A stretch of 64,000 nt of DNA from Granulosicoccus sp964449565 (GTDB lineage Bacteria; Pseudomonadota; Gammaproteobacteria; Granulosicoccales; Granulosicoccaceae), in the NCBI GenBank assembly GCA_964449565.1, contig CAYUZB010000004.1:21023-85022 (forward strand), given 5' to 3'. This document shows, piece after piece, positions 51,578 to 60,029 of this stretch. Each line of letters starts with the position of its first letter. Within the stretch, counting starts at the first letter, position 1. Under the pieces are notes generated by a model. It saw nothing but the letters and a program-made list of their open reading frames with translations, did no database searches and was not told the origin of the DNA. The translations under genes were made by a program, and so were the position numbers.

Positions 51578-52926
51578 GACTGCCGTTGATCGCATTTCCG
51601 CTGGCAATGATCTGCTTGCTGCTTTGCCTGATCATGGCCTTTTCTCTCAACGTTCAGTCAGAGCAACAGATGTTGCAGGCCCCTGGTAATACCGTGTCGG
51701 CGGAGGCTATTGAAACCGCGACGCTCAGTCTTGAAAAATCCCGTGTCTGGCTGATCGGAAGCTTTGGTCTCTTGCTGATTAATGTTGGCTTGTTGGCTTG
51801 GTTGGCCTGGCAGTTCTTTCGACATGGAACGCGACAAGCAACTCTGTCCGAAGGACAGACTCGTCAGGAACAGGCTGCGATTCTTAAACTGCTTGACGAA
51901 ATGGCACCTCTGGCTAACGGGGACTTGCGGGTCAAGGCAACGGTCTCGGAGGCGAAGACCGGTGCACTGGCTGATGCGTTCAATCATGCCGTGAGCGAAC
52001 TTCGCTGGTTAGTGGACACGGTGAGTCAGTCGTCTGCACAAGTGACCGATTCGGTGCAAAGTTCGCGTCTCGCGGCCAGTCAGATGGCAAGAGCCTGCAG
52101 CGTACAGGCACGCGAAGTTCATCGCAGTTCAAATTATCTGTCTGCCATGAGCGCCACGATGGCCGAGCTATCGATGCAGAGCAGCGAGTCGTCGCGCATG
52201 GCGACGCTGACAGCCAACGAGGCAGAGTCGGCAGCGCGGGCCGTTGACGAGAATGCGAATAGTCTCGGACACATTCGCGATGAGGCGAACATGACGATGC
52301 AGATGATGCAACGTCTGCTTGAGAATACCCAGGCGATCGATGCACAGGTGGCGGCGATTCGTGCGGTGGCAAAGCGTACCGATTTACTGGCGCTGAATAC
52401 GACGATTCGCGCATCTGCAGACGCTCTGGAAGGGCCGTCGGGTTCAGGCGATTTAAGTCGCCTGGCTGATGAGGTCTCAGATCTTGCTGCGGTGTTGGGA
52501 ACGGCAAGCCGTGACATTATCAGACTGACTCGTAGTATCAGTGATGATGCAAATGTGACGGCGCGAGCCATGCAGGAAACCAATCAGGAGCTTGCGCGCG
52601 GATTGGTGCAGGCCGAGCAGGCGCAAATCAGTCTCGAATCCATTCGCGACAGTTCACGCAATGTGCAGGCCTTGATTGCCGACATGGCCGAGCGTGCAGT
52701 TCGGCAGTCCAGTGTGGTCAACCGACTAAATCGAAACATGAGCGTGATAAACAAAATCACCAAGGACACATCGCTTGGTGTTCAGCACACTGCAATGGGT
52801 CTTGATGAACTGCAGGAAATGGCACAGGAGTTAAAGCGGGGCGTGGCTGATTTCCGCCTGCCTCCCAAACGCATCAAACACGCATTGTCAGATAAGGTCA
52901 AGGTGGATACAGCGCATCATGGCTGA
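51574..52926 (+). CDS. pilJ: PilJ-like methyl-accepting chemoreceptor with minimal periplasmic domain
   Basis: This 450-residue receptor has two membrane helices, residues ~5-25 and ~58-82, with only about 32 residues between them. P. aeruginosa PilJ is about 680 residues with a large periplasmic PilJ domain. The cytoplasmic part is a long coiled coil with a signalling tip (AVAKRTDLLALNTTIRASAD), where the usual MCP tip reads ...NLLALNAAIEAARAGE, so it is divergent. It is encoded between the CheW and kinase genes. The missing domain suggests sensing through the membrane, the pilin, or a partner rather than a large ligand pocket. Confidence 0.85.
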   Translation: MRLPLIAFPLAMICLLLCLIMAFSLNVQSEQQMLQAPGNTVSAEAIETATLSLEKSRVWLIGSFGLLLINVGLLAWLAWQFFRHGTRQATLSEGQTRQEQAAILKLLDEMAPLANGDLRVKATVSEAKTGALADAFNHAVSELRWLVDTVSQSSAQVTDSVQSSRLAASQMARACSVQAREVHRSSNYLSAMSATMAELSMQSSESSRMATLTANEAESAARAVDENANSLGHIRDEANMTMQMMQRLLENTQAIDAQVAAIRAVAKRTDLLALNTTIRASADALEGPSGSGDLSRLADEVSDLAAVLGTASRDIIRLTRSISDDANVTARAMQETNQELARGLVQAEQAQISLESIRDSSRNVQALIADMAERAVRQSSVVNRLNRNMSVINKITKDTSLGVQHTAMGLDELQEMAQELKRGVADFRLPPKRIKHALSDKVKVDTAHHG

Positions 52927-55900
52927 AACCATTGCTCCGGATTTCAGTCATTTGGCGCTGGCGCATTTGCAAGTGCACGGCGATACCTTTCGTGACCACG
53001 TCAAGGCTTATATCCAAAAGCCTGCCAATGACCGGCTGGTGCAGCTGATCGATGACATTCAGCGTTTTCGCAACACCCTGGTGCTGCTGGATAAACGTGG
53101 CGCTGTGTTTGTTGCAGAAGAAATACATGAGTTGCTGAACGCGGCGGCCAACGGCGTTATTACGGACCAGCAAGAGCTTGCCAACGTCCTGGTGTTAGCC
53201 GGCGACAAATTCAGTGACCATGTTGCGATGCTCAAGAGCAATGGCAATCTTGATAGTGCCTTGCCGATGTTGCCGCTGGTCAACGATAGTCGAGCGTGTC
53301 GGGCGGCCAGTTTGTTATCGGATTCTGTCGTACTTGCAGCGGGCATCGAGTTGCCGGACAGTGTCATGCAACCGGCTGAATGGACAGCCTCGTTAAATGA
53401 TGCCCAGGTACGAAAGGAGAGTGCCGAGTGGCACGCCTGTATCAGTCAGGCGCGCCCACGGGTCATGCGTGAATTGCTTGGCTGGTTTCAGAGTTCTAAC
53501 GCCTTGCCCGGAGATGTCCTGATTGGTGAGTTCAGACGTTTCATGGAATTTGCGGGTGAAAGAAAATCTCTATCAGCGCTAGTGCCGCTGATGCAAAGCG
53601 CCACGGCCCTGTTGCAGTCGCTCAAGGACGGCGCGAGTGATAACTCACCGGCAATACGTCGTTTGTTCGGGCAGATCGAGCGTTGGCTTTATCAAGCCGA
53701 AGGTGCTGTTTCGGGAGAGGCGGTCGATTGCGTGATCGTGCCGCCGGCCATGCTTCGTAACAGTTTGTATTTTGTCGCGCAGATTCAAGGCACATCCAGG
53801 CTTGCCATGCAACTGCGCCGGCAGTTTCGACTGGAACGCATTCGTCACAATCCACTAAACGACTCGGGTGATATCGATGCCGGGATTGGTATTGCCTATC
53901 ACTTGAGTAATGCGATACGCGACAGTATCGATGGGCAAACCGCTGATCTTCGCGAATGGCTGGATCAACCGGCTACCCGTGGTGATCACCCGCATGTGAA
54001 GCGCTTGAATCAGCAATTGCAGCAACTGGAACCGGTGCTGACTTTGATGGGATCGGAACCCGCCTTGCAAAGTCTTCAATATATCAATGCAACCTTGTTA
54101 TCGCTGCAAGGCGCCGACCCGGTCGATGCGAGTACCCGCTTGAATCTGGCGGAATCGTTGATACGACTTGATCGTGCTCTGGACGAAGTCGGGCGCAAGA
54201 GTCTCGGTGTTCCGTTAGAGTCAGGCGACCGATCTGGCCTTGATGGTGGTGATGTATTTGTCGACATGGCAACCGATGCTTGTCTGACGGAGGCCCGCGG
54301 TGTTTTGCATGGTGCCGCCAGTGAGATTGAGGAGGCGATCAAGGAAGGGGGTATGAGTTCGTACCGACAAATCCCTTTGATCAAGCGCCTGCAGGCAGTC
54401 GATAACGCTTTGCAGATCATTCCTTTACCCGAAATGAGACCATTGTTTGATGGGCTCTGCGATGTGGTTTCCCGTCTTGATCAACCTCTAGGCGCCAAGG
54501 CGATAGAAGCTTTGACTACACTTTTGGTCTCGATGGATTACTACCTTGGTTGTGTTTTGCAGCCACAACCCGCAGCCGGTCAGTTGCTGGTTGATGCCGA
54601 AGACGCACTGGTTGTTGTACTCGAAAATGATTTGAAAGTGACTGAACAGCCGGCGGCCAACGATGACGTGTTTATGGCCGCAGTGCTGAATGAAATGTCA
54701 GTCATTGGTGGCAATCTTTCGGCTTTGCGAGGTGATGACGACATGCAAGGCTCTCAGGCTGTTACTACCCTGTCAGAGTCGTTTGCGCGTCTGGAAAACC
54801 TTGCCAAAGAATCGCAAGCTAGCGAAGTCCAGGAAATTGCTGCGCGATCTCGTACCTTGCTGGCGCGTCATGAGGGACCCTTGGCAGTCCCGCAAGAGGA
54901 TGTTGCCCTGCTTGAAGAAGTGCATGCCGTATTGCCTCAATTGCTGGCACGGCGACAAGGTGGCTCGGATGAGGTGCGCGGACTCGATACGTTGGTCGCT
55001 GATCTGGCAAAGCTCAAGGATGATGTCGCGGGCACTGCTGAAGATCAAACACTACAGGATGTATTTCGTCGCGAATGCCAGATGCATATTGACGTTCTGG
55101 CAGCGGCGGTTGACGAAGCATTGGCAGATTCGACATTGAACCTGCCGACTGAAAACATGTTGCGTGCCTTGCATACCTTGACCGGCAGTGCGCAGACCGT
55201 TGGCGCGAGCGATATTGTTGCTTTGGTGCAACCGCTACAACGTGCCACCCTGGACAGACAACGGCGTGGTGAAAGGTTTGATCGCAGCGAAACGGAATAT
55301 ATCGGCGAGTTGGTAGAAGCCTTGGGTGCGCGACTTGAAGCATCGATCAATGATGGGGAGGTAAGCCCGCGCATAATCGCCATTGAACAACGTATGCCAT
55401 TACTGTTACGTGATACAACAGTGACACCGGTACTGGCCGAAAGTGGCCGTGAGGTGTTGCCGGAGGTTGATTCACTGGCTGCAGTTTTTGATCAGGAAGC
55501 TCGTGATCTACTGAACAATTTTTCCTCTGCGACAGACGTCGCTCATGATCCTGTCGCCGCACTTGCTGTGTTGCACACCTTGAAGGGAAGTGCACGCATG
55601 GCGGGTCAGCATGCGATCGCTGATCAGGCGCATGCGCTTGAAGGGCAGGTGCAAAACATCAATGATGTCGATGAGCAGCTAGCGGCACTCGATGCGGGGC
55701 GTGCAAAGCTCTCCGAGCTCCTGTTGCTGCAAGCGACACCGGTCGAGACAGCAGTGCCTGCCGATGATGTTGCCGGTGGCTTCGCCTTGTCGCCGATGAC
55801 GGATTCGACGTTCAATAAATTGCTGAATCTGGCAACCGAACTATCGGTCAATCAGGCCAGGGTGTCTGAAGATGTTTTGCGTCTCAAGGAAATCACTCGT

Positions 55901-57502
55901 GATCTTGATATAGCCGCTGCGCGCTGGCAACACATTGCCTCTCAACCGGGCGGATTGGATGCGCAATTACAATCAAGTGCCGCGGTGCGTGAGATGCTGG
56001 CGGATGTAACGGCGGCGCGTGAAGCACTTTCTACAGCCTTGCATCAAGTCGATAGCGAACATCAGTTGGCGTCCAGAGCCAGTACAGCATTGCATCAAAG
56101 TCTTGTGCGTTCGCGTCTGGTCAGAATAGATGAGGCACGTGAGCGCTTGAGTCAGGCGATGCGTGATGCGACGCTCTCTGTTGAACGTAAGAGCGGTTAC
56201 GTTGTTGGAGTTGAACTGATTATCAACAACGGCGACATCACACTCGATCGAACGCTTTACCGTCAGCTACTGGGACCACTCGAACATCTAGTGCGAAATG
56301 CCGTGGTTCACGGCATTGAATCACCGGCAATTCGGAAAAAGCAGAACAAGCCCAAGCTTGGCCGAGTGACACTCGATGCTTCGCTCGATGGCACTGACCT
56401 TGTGCTCAGAATGACAGACGATGGATCTGGTGTTGATCTGGCGGCAATAAATGATGAACGGCAGAACGCTGGACTTGCTTTGTTGGAATCCCAAGCTGCC
56501 ATGCAACAGGAAATCTTTCGTGCGGGTTTCAGCACCATGAACCATGCGCATGAAGCGGCCGGTCGCGGACTGGGTCTTGCGGCCGTGCAGCAAAGCGTGA
56601 TTCAACTGGGCGGAACTGCTCAGTTGGTGTCGAATGCGGGTGAAGGTACGGTGGTGACCTTGCGCGTGCCGCAACGGCTTGTGGTCAGTCAGTCGGTGCT
56701 GGTGAAATCGCGTGGGTCACTGTTTGCGCTTCCGGTTACAGCGGTCGAATCTGTGCATACTGATGTTGATGGTAGTGGTGTGAGGGATGAACGAAAGCCG
56801 GTAGGCTTGTCGGAATTGTTGGGGCAAGGCGCGTCGTCACGTTCAAGTTCCGGGGCTTTGCATACAGCCAGTGCCGCCCGGCCGCAGCTAACGGTCAAGG
56901 TGCATGGTAATGAATTGCTTCTCGAGGTTGACGCGGTTATTGGTTATCGAGAGTTAATCATGCAGCCGTTGGGCCCGCAGCTTGCCAGTCTTCAACGTTT
57001 TGCGGGTGGCAGCGTACTCGCTGATGGTCGTCAGGTTTTGATTCTCGATTTGTCGCGCATCCTCGACAAGAGTGATTCACGTCCTGTTCCACGACGACGT
57101 TTGCAGGATGCTCTTCGTCCGGTGGCCTTGCTGGTCGATGACTCGCTAACGTTGCGGGTAGCGGCAGACAGCATGCTGCAAAGTTGGGGTATCGCGACTC
57201 GTTTTGCCCGCGATGGCCTGGAAGCACTCGACAGTGTCGGCACCAGTGTGCCGGATTTACTGATAATTGATATAGATATGCCACGTCTGGACGGTTTTGG
57301 TCTTTTGGAACGTTTGAATGTGGAACTCGGGGATGCGCGACCGCCCGTCATTGTTATCAGCAGCCGCGACAACAAGACCGACCGTGATCGTATGGCCGCG
57401 CTTGGCGCTCGTCGTTTTCTGGCCAAACCTTATAAGGAACGTGAACTGCAAGAGGCACTGGCTGCCGTCGGACTACGTCTGCCGGATTTGACGATTGCTT
57501 GA
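52919..57502 (+). CDS. chpA: ChpA-like hybrid CheA kinase with Hpt, HATPase, CheW and receiver domains
   Basis: This is the 1527-residue sensor kinase of the Pil-Chp system. Recognised parts are an N-terminal ChpA-like helical region (residues ~1-700), a canonical Hpt motif LHTLTGSAQT (His ~752), a second Hpt motif LHTLKGSARM (His ~886), a dimer/HATPase core (HLVRNAVVHGIESP ~1122, DDGSGVDL, GRGLGLAAV), a CheW-like domain (VLVKSRGSLFALPV), and a C-terminal receiver (VALLVDDSLTLR; Asp ~1450 in IIDIDMPRLDGFG; Lys in FLAKPYK). P. aeruginosa ChpA is about 2470 residues with more Hpt copies. It overlaps pilJ by 8 bp. Confidence 0.93.
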   Translation: MAETIAPDFSHLALAHLQVHGDTFRDHVKAYIQKPANDRLVQLIDDIQRFRNTLVLLDKRGAVFVAEEIHELLNAAANGVITDQQELANVLVLAGDKFSDHVAMLKSNGNLDSALPMLPLVNDSRACRAASLLSDSVVLAAGIELPDSVMQPAEWTASLNDAQVRKESAEWHACISQARPRVMRELLGWFQSSNALPGDVLIGEFRRFMEFAGERKSLSALVPLMQSATALLQSLKDGASDNSPAIRRLFGQIERWLYQAEGAVSGEAVDCVIVPPAMLRNSLYFVAQIQGTSRLAMQLRRQFRLERIRHNPLNDSGDIDAGIGIAYHLSNAIRDSIDGQTADLREWLDQPATRGDHPHVKRLNQQLQQLEPVLTLMGSEPALQSLQYINATLLSLQGADPVDASTRLNLAESLIRLDRALDEVGRKSLGVPLESGDRSGLDGGDVFVDMATDACLTEARGVLHGAASEIEEAIKEGGMSSYRQIPLIKRLQAVDNALQIIPLPEMRPLFDGLCDVVSRLDQPLGAKAIEALTTLLVSMDYYLGCVLQPQPAAGQLLVDAEDALVVVLENDLKVTEQPAANDDVFMAAVLNEMSVIGGNLSALRGDDDMQGSQAVTTLSESFARLENLAKESQASEVQEIAARSRTLLARHEGPLAVPQEDVALLEEVHAVLPQLLARRQGGSDEVRGLDTLVADLAKLKDDVAGTAEDQTLQDVFRRECQMHIDVLAAAVDEALADSTLNLPTENMLRALHTLTGSAQTVGASDIVALVQPLQRATLDRQRRGERFDRSETEYIGELVEALGARLEASINDGEVSPRIIAIEQRMPLLLRDTTVTPVLAESGREVLPEVDSLAAVFDQEARDLLNNFSSATDVAHDPVAALAVLHTLKGSARMAGQHAIADQAHALEGQVQNINDVDEQLAALDAGRAKLSELLLLQATPVETAVPADDVAGGFALSPMTDSTFNKLLNLATELSVNQARVSEDVLRLKEITRDLDIAAARWQHIASQPGGLDAQLQSSAAVREMLADVTAAREALSTALHQVDSEHQLASRASTALHQSLVRSRLVRIDEARERLSQAMRDATLSVERKSGYVVGVELIINNGDITLDRTLYRQLLGPLEHLVRNAVVHGIESPAIRKKQNKPKLGRVTLDASLDGTDLVLRMTDDGSGVDLAAINDERQNAGLALLESQAAMQQEIFRAGFSTMNHAHEAAGRGLGLAAVQQSVIQLGGTAQLVSNAGEGTVVTLRVPQRLVVSQSVLVKSRGSLFALPVTAVESVHTDVDGSGVRDERKPVGLSELLGQGASSRSSSGALHTASAARPQLTVKVHGNELLLEVDAVIGYRELIMQPLGPQLASLQRFAGGSVLADGRQVLILDLSRILDKSDSRPVPRRRLQDALRPVALLVDDSLTLRVAADSMLQSWGIATRFARDGLEALDSVGTSVPDLLIIDIDMPRLDGFGLLERLNVELGDARPPVIVISSRDNKTDRDRMAALGARRFLAKPYKERELQEALAAVGLRLPDLTIA

Positions 57503-57541
57503 GTTTGCCAAAGGCGTCGCATCATTAACACAGGTTCGATT

Positions 57542-57572
57542 GATGATCCTCGGGACAAGCGTTGGGATCATC
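57542..57572 (+). terminator. 8-bp stem-loop downstream of chpA
   Basis: GATGATCC (57542-57549) and GGATCATC (57565-57572) are perfect reverse complements around a 15-nt loop, about 40 bp after the chpA stop. It could end the Pil-Chp transcript before argC, although no T-run follows. Confidence 0.4.
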
Positions 57573-57682
57573 CGGGAAGTACGAACGGTCCGAGATGGCA
57601 ACGCTTTGGATCACTTGGTGCATAATCGACAGCCATGCACGGTTTTATTTGCGTAGTGCTGATTAGGTAACAAGGTCGATTC

Positions 57683-58726
57683 ATGCGTATTGGGATTATC
57701 GGTGGTTCGGGATATACGGGTGTTGAGTTGCTGCGCTTACTGGCGCCGCGCGATGACGTCGAGGTCGTGTTTGTCAGTTCGCGGGCACAAGCGGGTAATC
57801 GCGTCGACGCTCTTTTTCCGAATCTACGCGGTTTTTGTGACATTGTCTTTTCTGACCCGGCTGATGTGAGTGATGTCGATTGCGATCTGGTGTTCTTTGC
57901 AACGCCTCACGGCACTGCCATGCACCAAGCATCAGAGTTGTTGGCACGTGGCATCAAAATCGTTGATCTATCCGCCGATTTTCGCTTACAGGATATTGGA
58001 ATCTGGGAGCAATGGTATGGAGTGCAGCATGCCTGCCCCGAGCTGGTTGCCGAGGCAACCTACGGTTTGCCGGAAGTTCACCGTGCTGCCATCAAAGAAG
58101 CATCGCTGGTAGCCAATCCCGGGTGTTATCCAACAACGGTACAACTTGGATTTCTGCCTTTGCTGGAAGCGGGGCTGGTTAATGCTGAAACGTTAATTGC
58201 TGACGCGAAATCAGGCATAACCGGGGCGGGTCGTGGTGCGTCGGTGCCGAAGCTGTTGGCTGAGGCGAGCGATAGTTTCAAAGCGTATGCGGTGGCTGGT
58301 CATCGGCATTTGCCGGAGATCGAACAAGGCCTGTCGGCAATGACCCAGCGTACGGTTGATCTGACCTTTACGCCGCATCTGTTGCCGATCATTCGTGGAA
58401 TTCATGCCACCTTGTATGCGGAACTTGATGAAGCCCATCGACATATGACGGTCGATGACTTGCAAACTCTGTTTACCGACAGATTTGCCGACGAAGCGTT
58501 TGTCGATGTCATGCCTCAAGGCAGCCATCCGGAGACGCGTTTTGTGCGCGGTAGCAATATGTGTCGACTGGCGGTTCACAAGCCGCAGAATCGACATCGT
58601 GTGGTGGTGCTGGCGGTTGAAGACAACCTGGTCAAGGGCGCAGCAGGTCAGGCGGTACAAAACATGAATCTGATGTTGGGGTTCCCTGAGACCGCAGGAC
58701 TTGAGCTTCCTGCATTGTTGCCCTGA
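57683..58726 (+). CDS. argC: N-acetyl-gamma-glutamyl-phosphate reductase
   Basis: It reduces N-acetylglutamyl phosphate to the semialdehyde in arginine synthesis. The 347-residue protein has the dinucleotide motif IGIIGGSGYTGVELLRL, the active-site Cys in VANPGCYPTTVQLG, and KSGITGAGRGAS. The ATG at 57683 is conventional, with an AGGT upstream. Its stop overlaps the start of the next gene by one base (TGATG), a link seen in Pseudomonas. Confidence 0.97.
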   Translation: MRIGIIGGSGYTGVELLRLLAPRDDVEVVFVSSRAQAGNRVDALFPNLRGFCDIVFSDPADVSDVDCDLVFFATPHGTAMHQASELLARGIKIVDLSADFRLQDIGIWEQWYGVQHACPELVAEATYGLPEVHRAAIKEASLVANPGCYPTTVQLGFLPLLEAGLVNAETLIADAKSGITGAGRGASVPKLLAEASDSFKAYAVAGHRHLPEIEQGLSAMTQRTVDLTFTPHLLPIIRGIHATLYAELDEAHRHMTVDDLQTLFTDRFADEAFVDVMPQGSHPETRFVRGSNMCRLAVHKPQNRHRVVVLAVEDNLVKGAAGQAVQNMNLMLGFPETAGLELPALLP

Positions 58727-59364
58727 TGAATCTTATGCCTTCGTCCAGAATTCTGATCTTTACTCTGGCAGTCGTCGCAATACTTTGTTTCTCCTTGCTC
58801 GGGTATCGCTTTGGGGTAGATGCCAGGCAACCGGCATTGGCGGCTGCTGCACCGGACGGATCGTCGCTGGACGTGCACCAGCAGCAGGTTGCGATCGATA
58901 AAGTTACCCGGGAACGTGATATCGCCAGAGAGACGATACGGCAACTGCAATCGAGCCTGGCTGATGCGCAGCGCCTGGCCGATGATGATCAAGCAGAACT
59001 GGACCTTTATCGGCGCATCGCCTCGGATTCGACGCCTAGCGGATTGAGTATCGACAATGTCACCCTGGAAGAGAATGCGCTGGCGATTACATTGATTCAG
59101 TCGCGGGGCCGTAAATCGGTCAATGGAATTGTTCAGGTAGCATTGACGCGGAGCAATGGCGATCAGGTCGAACGACTTGTGTTGCCTGCCAGTAACGGTG
59201 AAACTGACATTGGCTTCGATTTTCGCTTTTTTGAGACAATTGAGGTGCCGGTGGTTGGGCTGGAGGGGTTCCCACCGCAACAGCTCGAAATAGAGGTACG
59301 CCCTAGCGGCGAGGGCTACGAGGCGTTCAAAGCCGAATTTCCCTGGGAAGACGTGACCAGGTAG
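58726..59364 (+). CDS. DUF6776-like membrane-anchored coiled-coil protein
   Basis: This 212-residue protein has one N-terminal membrane helix (ILIFTLAVVAILCFSLLGY), a coiled coil (QQQVAIDKVTRERDIARETI to about residue 95) and a C-terminal beta-rich domain (LSIDNVTLEENALAITLIQS ... PQQLEIEVRPSGEGYEAF). It is found between argC and erpA in many gammaproteobacteria. The function is unknown. The start ATG overlaps the argC stop, which suggests co-translation rather than shared function. An ATG at 58735 is an alternative. Confidence 0.75.
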   Translation: MNLMPSSRILIFTLAVVAILCFSLLGYRFGVDARQPALAAAAPDGSSLDVHQQQVAIDKVTRERDIARETIRQLQSSLADAQRLADDDQAELDLYRRIASDSTPSGLSIDNVTLEENALAITLIQSRGRKSVNGIVQVALTRSNGDQVERLVLPASNGETDIGFDFRFFETIEVPVVGLEGFPPQQLEIEVRPSGEGYEAFKAEFPWEDVTR

Positions 59365-59384
59365 ACCGGGAACTCCGCACCGAA

Positions 59385-59416
59385 ATACTTGACTAATTTA
59401 GTCGGTCATGTACACT
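59385..59416 (+). promoter_or_regulatory. erpA promoter with a near-consensus IscR type 1 site
   Basis: Bases 59385-59409 match 23 of 25 positions of the IscR type 1 consensus (A-T-A-S-Y-Y-GACT-R-W3-Y-AGTC-R-R-S-T-A-T); the two mismatches are at 59406-59407. A sigma70-type promoter overlaps it: TTGACT at 59389-59394, a 16-bp spacer, TACACT at 59411-59416. IscR carrying its [2Fe-2S] cluster would occlude the -35 and repress erpA when clusters are plentiful, as known for E. coli erpA. An AGAGGA at 59437-59442 serves as ribosome-binding site. Confidence 0.8.
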
Positions 59417-59450
59417 GACGCTAGTAAATGCAAATGAGAGGAATTCCCAA

Positions 59451-59819
59451 ATGAGTGCAGAAGAAGTCAGCATCGACGACTTCGAGATGCCTGATCCGCT
59501 TGTCTTTACCGACGCTGCGGCGCTGAAAGTCAAGGAACTGATTGATGAGGAAGGCAACCCGGATCTCAAATTGCGCGTATTCGTCTCAGGTGGCGGGTGC
59601 AGTGGGTTTCAGTATGGTTTTACCTTTGACGAGATCATTAACGAAGGCGACACAGAAGTGCAGAAAGAAGGTGTCAAATTGTTGATCGATCCGATGAGTT
59701 TTCAGTACCTGACGGGCGCTGAGATAGACTACACAGAAGGTCTCGAAGGGTCACAGTTCGTGATTCGCAATCCGAATGCAACAACCACTTGTGGGTGCGG
59801 ATCCTCGTTCTCGGTCTGA
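59451..59819 (+). CDS. erpA: Iron-sulfur cluster insertion protein ErpA
   Basis: ErpA is an A-type carrier that delivers [4Fe-4S] or [2Fe-2S] clusters to target enzymes. The 122-residue protein has the three cluster cysteines at 50, 114 and 116 (GGGCSGFQYGF and TTCGCGSSF). The slightly extended acidic N-terminus (MSAEEVSIDDFEMPDP) is typical of ErpA and not IscA. It has its own promoter with an IscR site. About 200 bp follow before the convergent M23 gene; the anmK gene that follows in pseudomonads is missing here. Confidence 0.97.
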   Translation: MSAEEVSIDDFEMPDPLVFTDAAALKVKELIDEEGNPDLKLRVFVSGGGCSGFQYGFTFDEIINEGDTEVQKEGVKLLIDPMSFQYLTGAEIDYTEGLEGSQFVIRNPNATTTCGCGSSFSV

Positions 59820-60029
59820 GGAAGAGCCCATGCTTGTTCCGCTGTGATTAACCGAACAGCGTGATTCTGACAATTGGAAAGCCACCGTCGCATTGATGGC
59901 AGTTGGCTTATCGGTTATTTAACTACTGACGACGCTTGCCTTCTTGAAGCATTGCGCTGTTATCGAAGGCAGCGCATTGGTTCTTTGGGGGCGTGCCGGG
60001 CCCCTTACTTGTCTTTGTATCGATTGCTG

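Noticed and set aside
59980..60020. A rho-independent terminator after erpA (GGGG ... CCCC followed by TTACTTGTCTTT).
   Set aside because: The stem is only 4 bp with a large loop and the T-run is interrupted, so I do not claim it.
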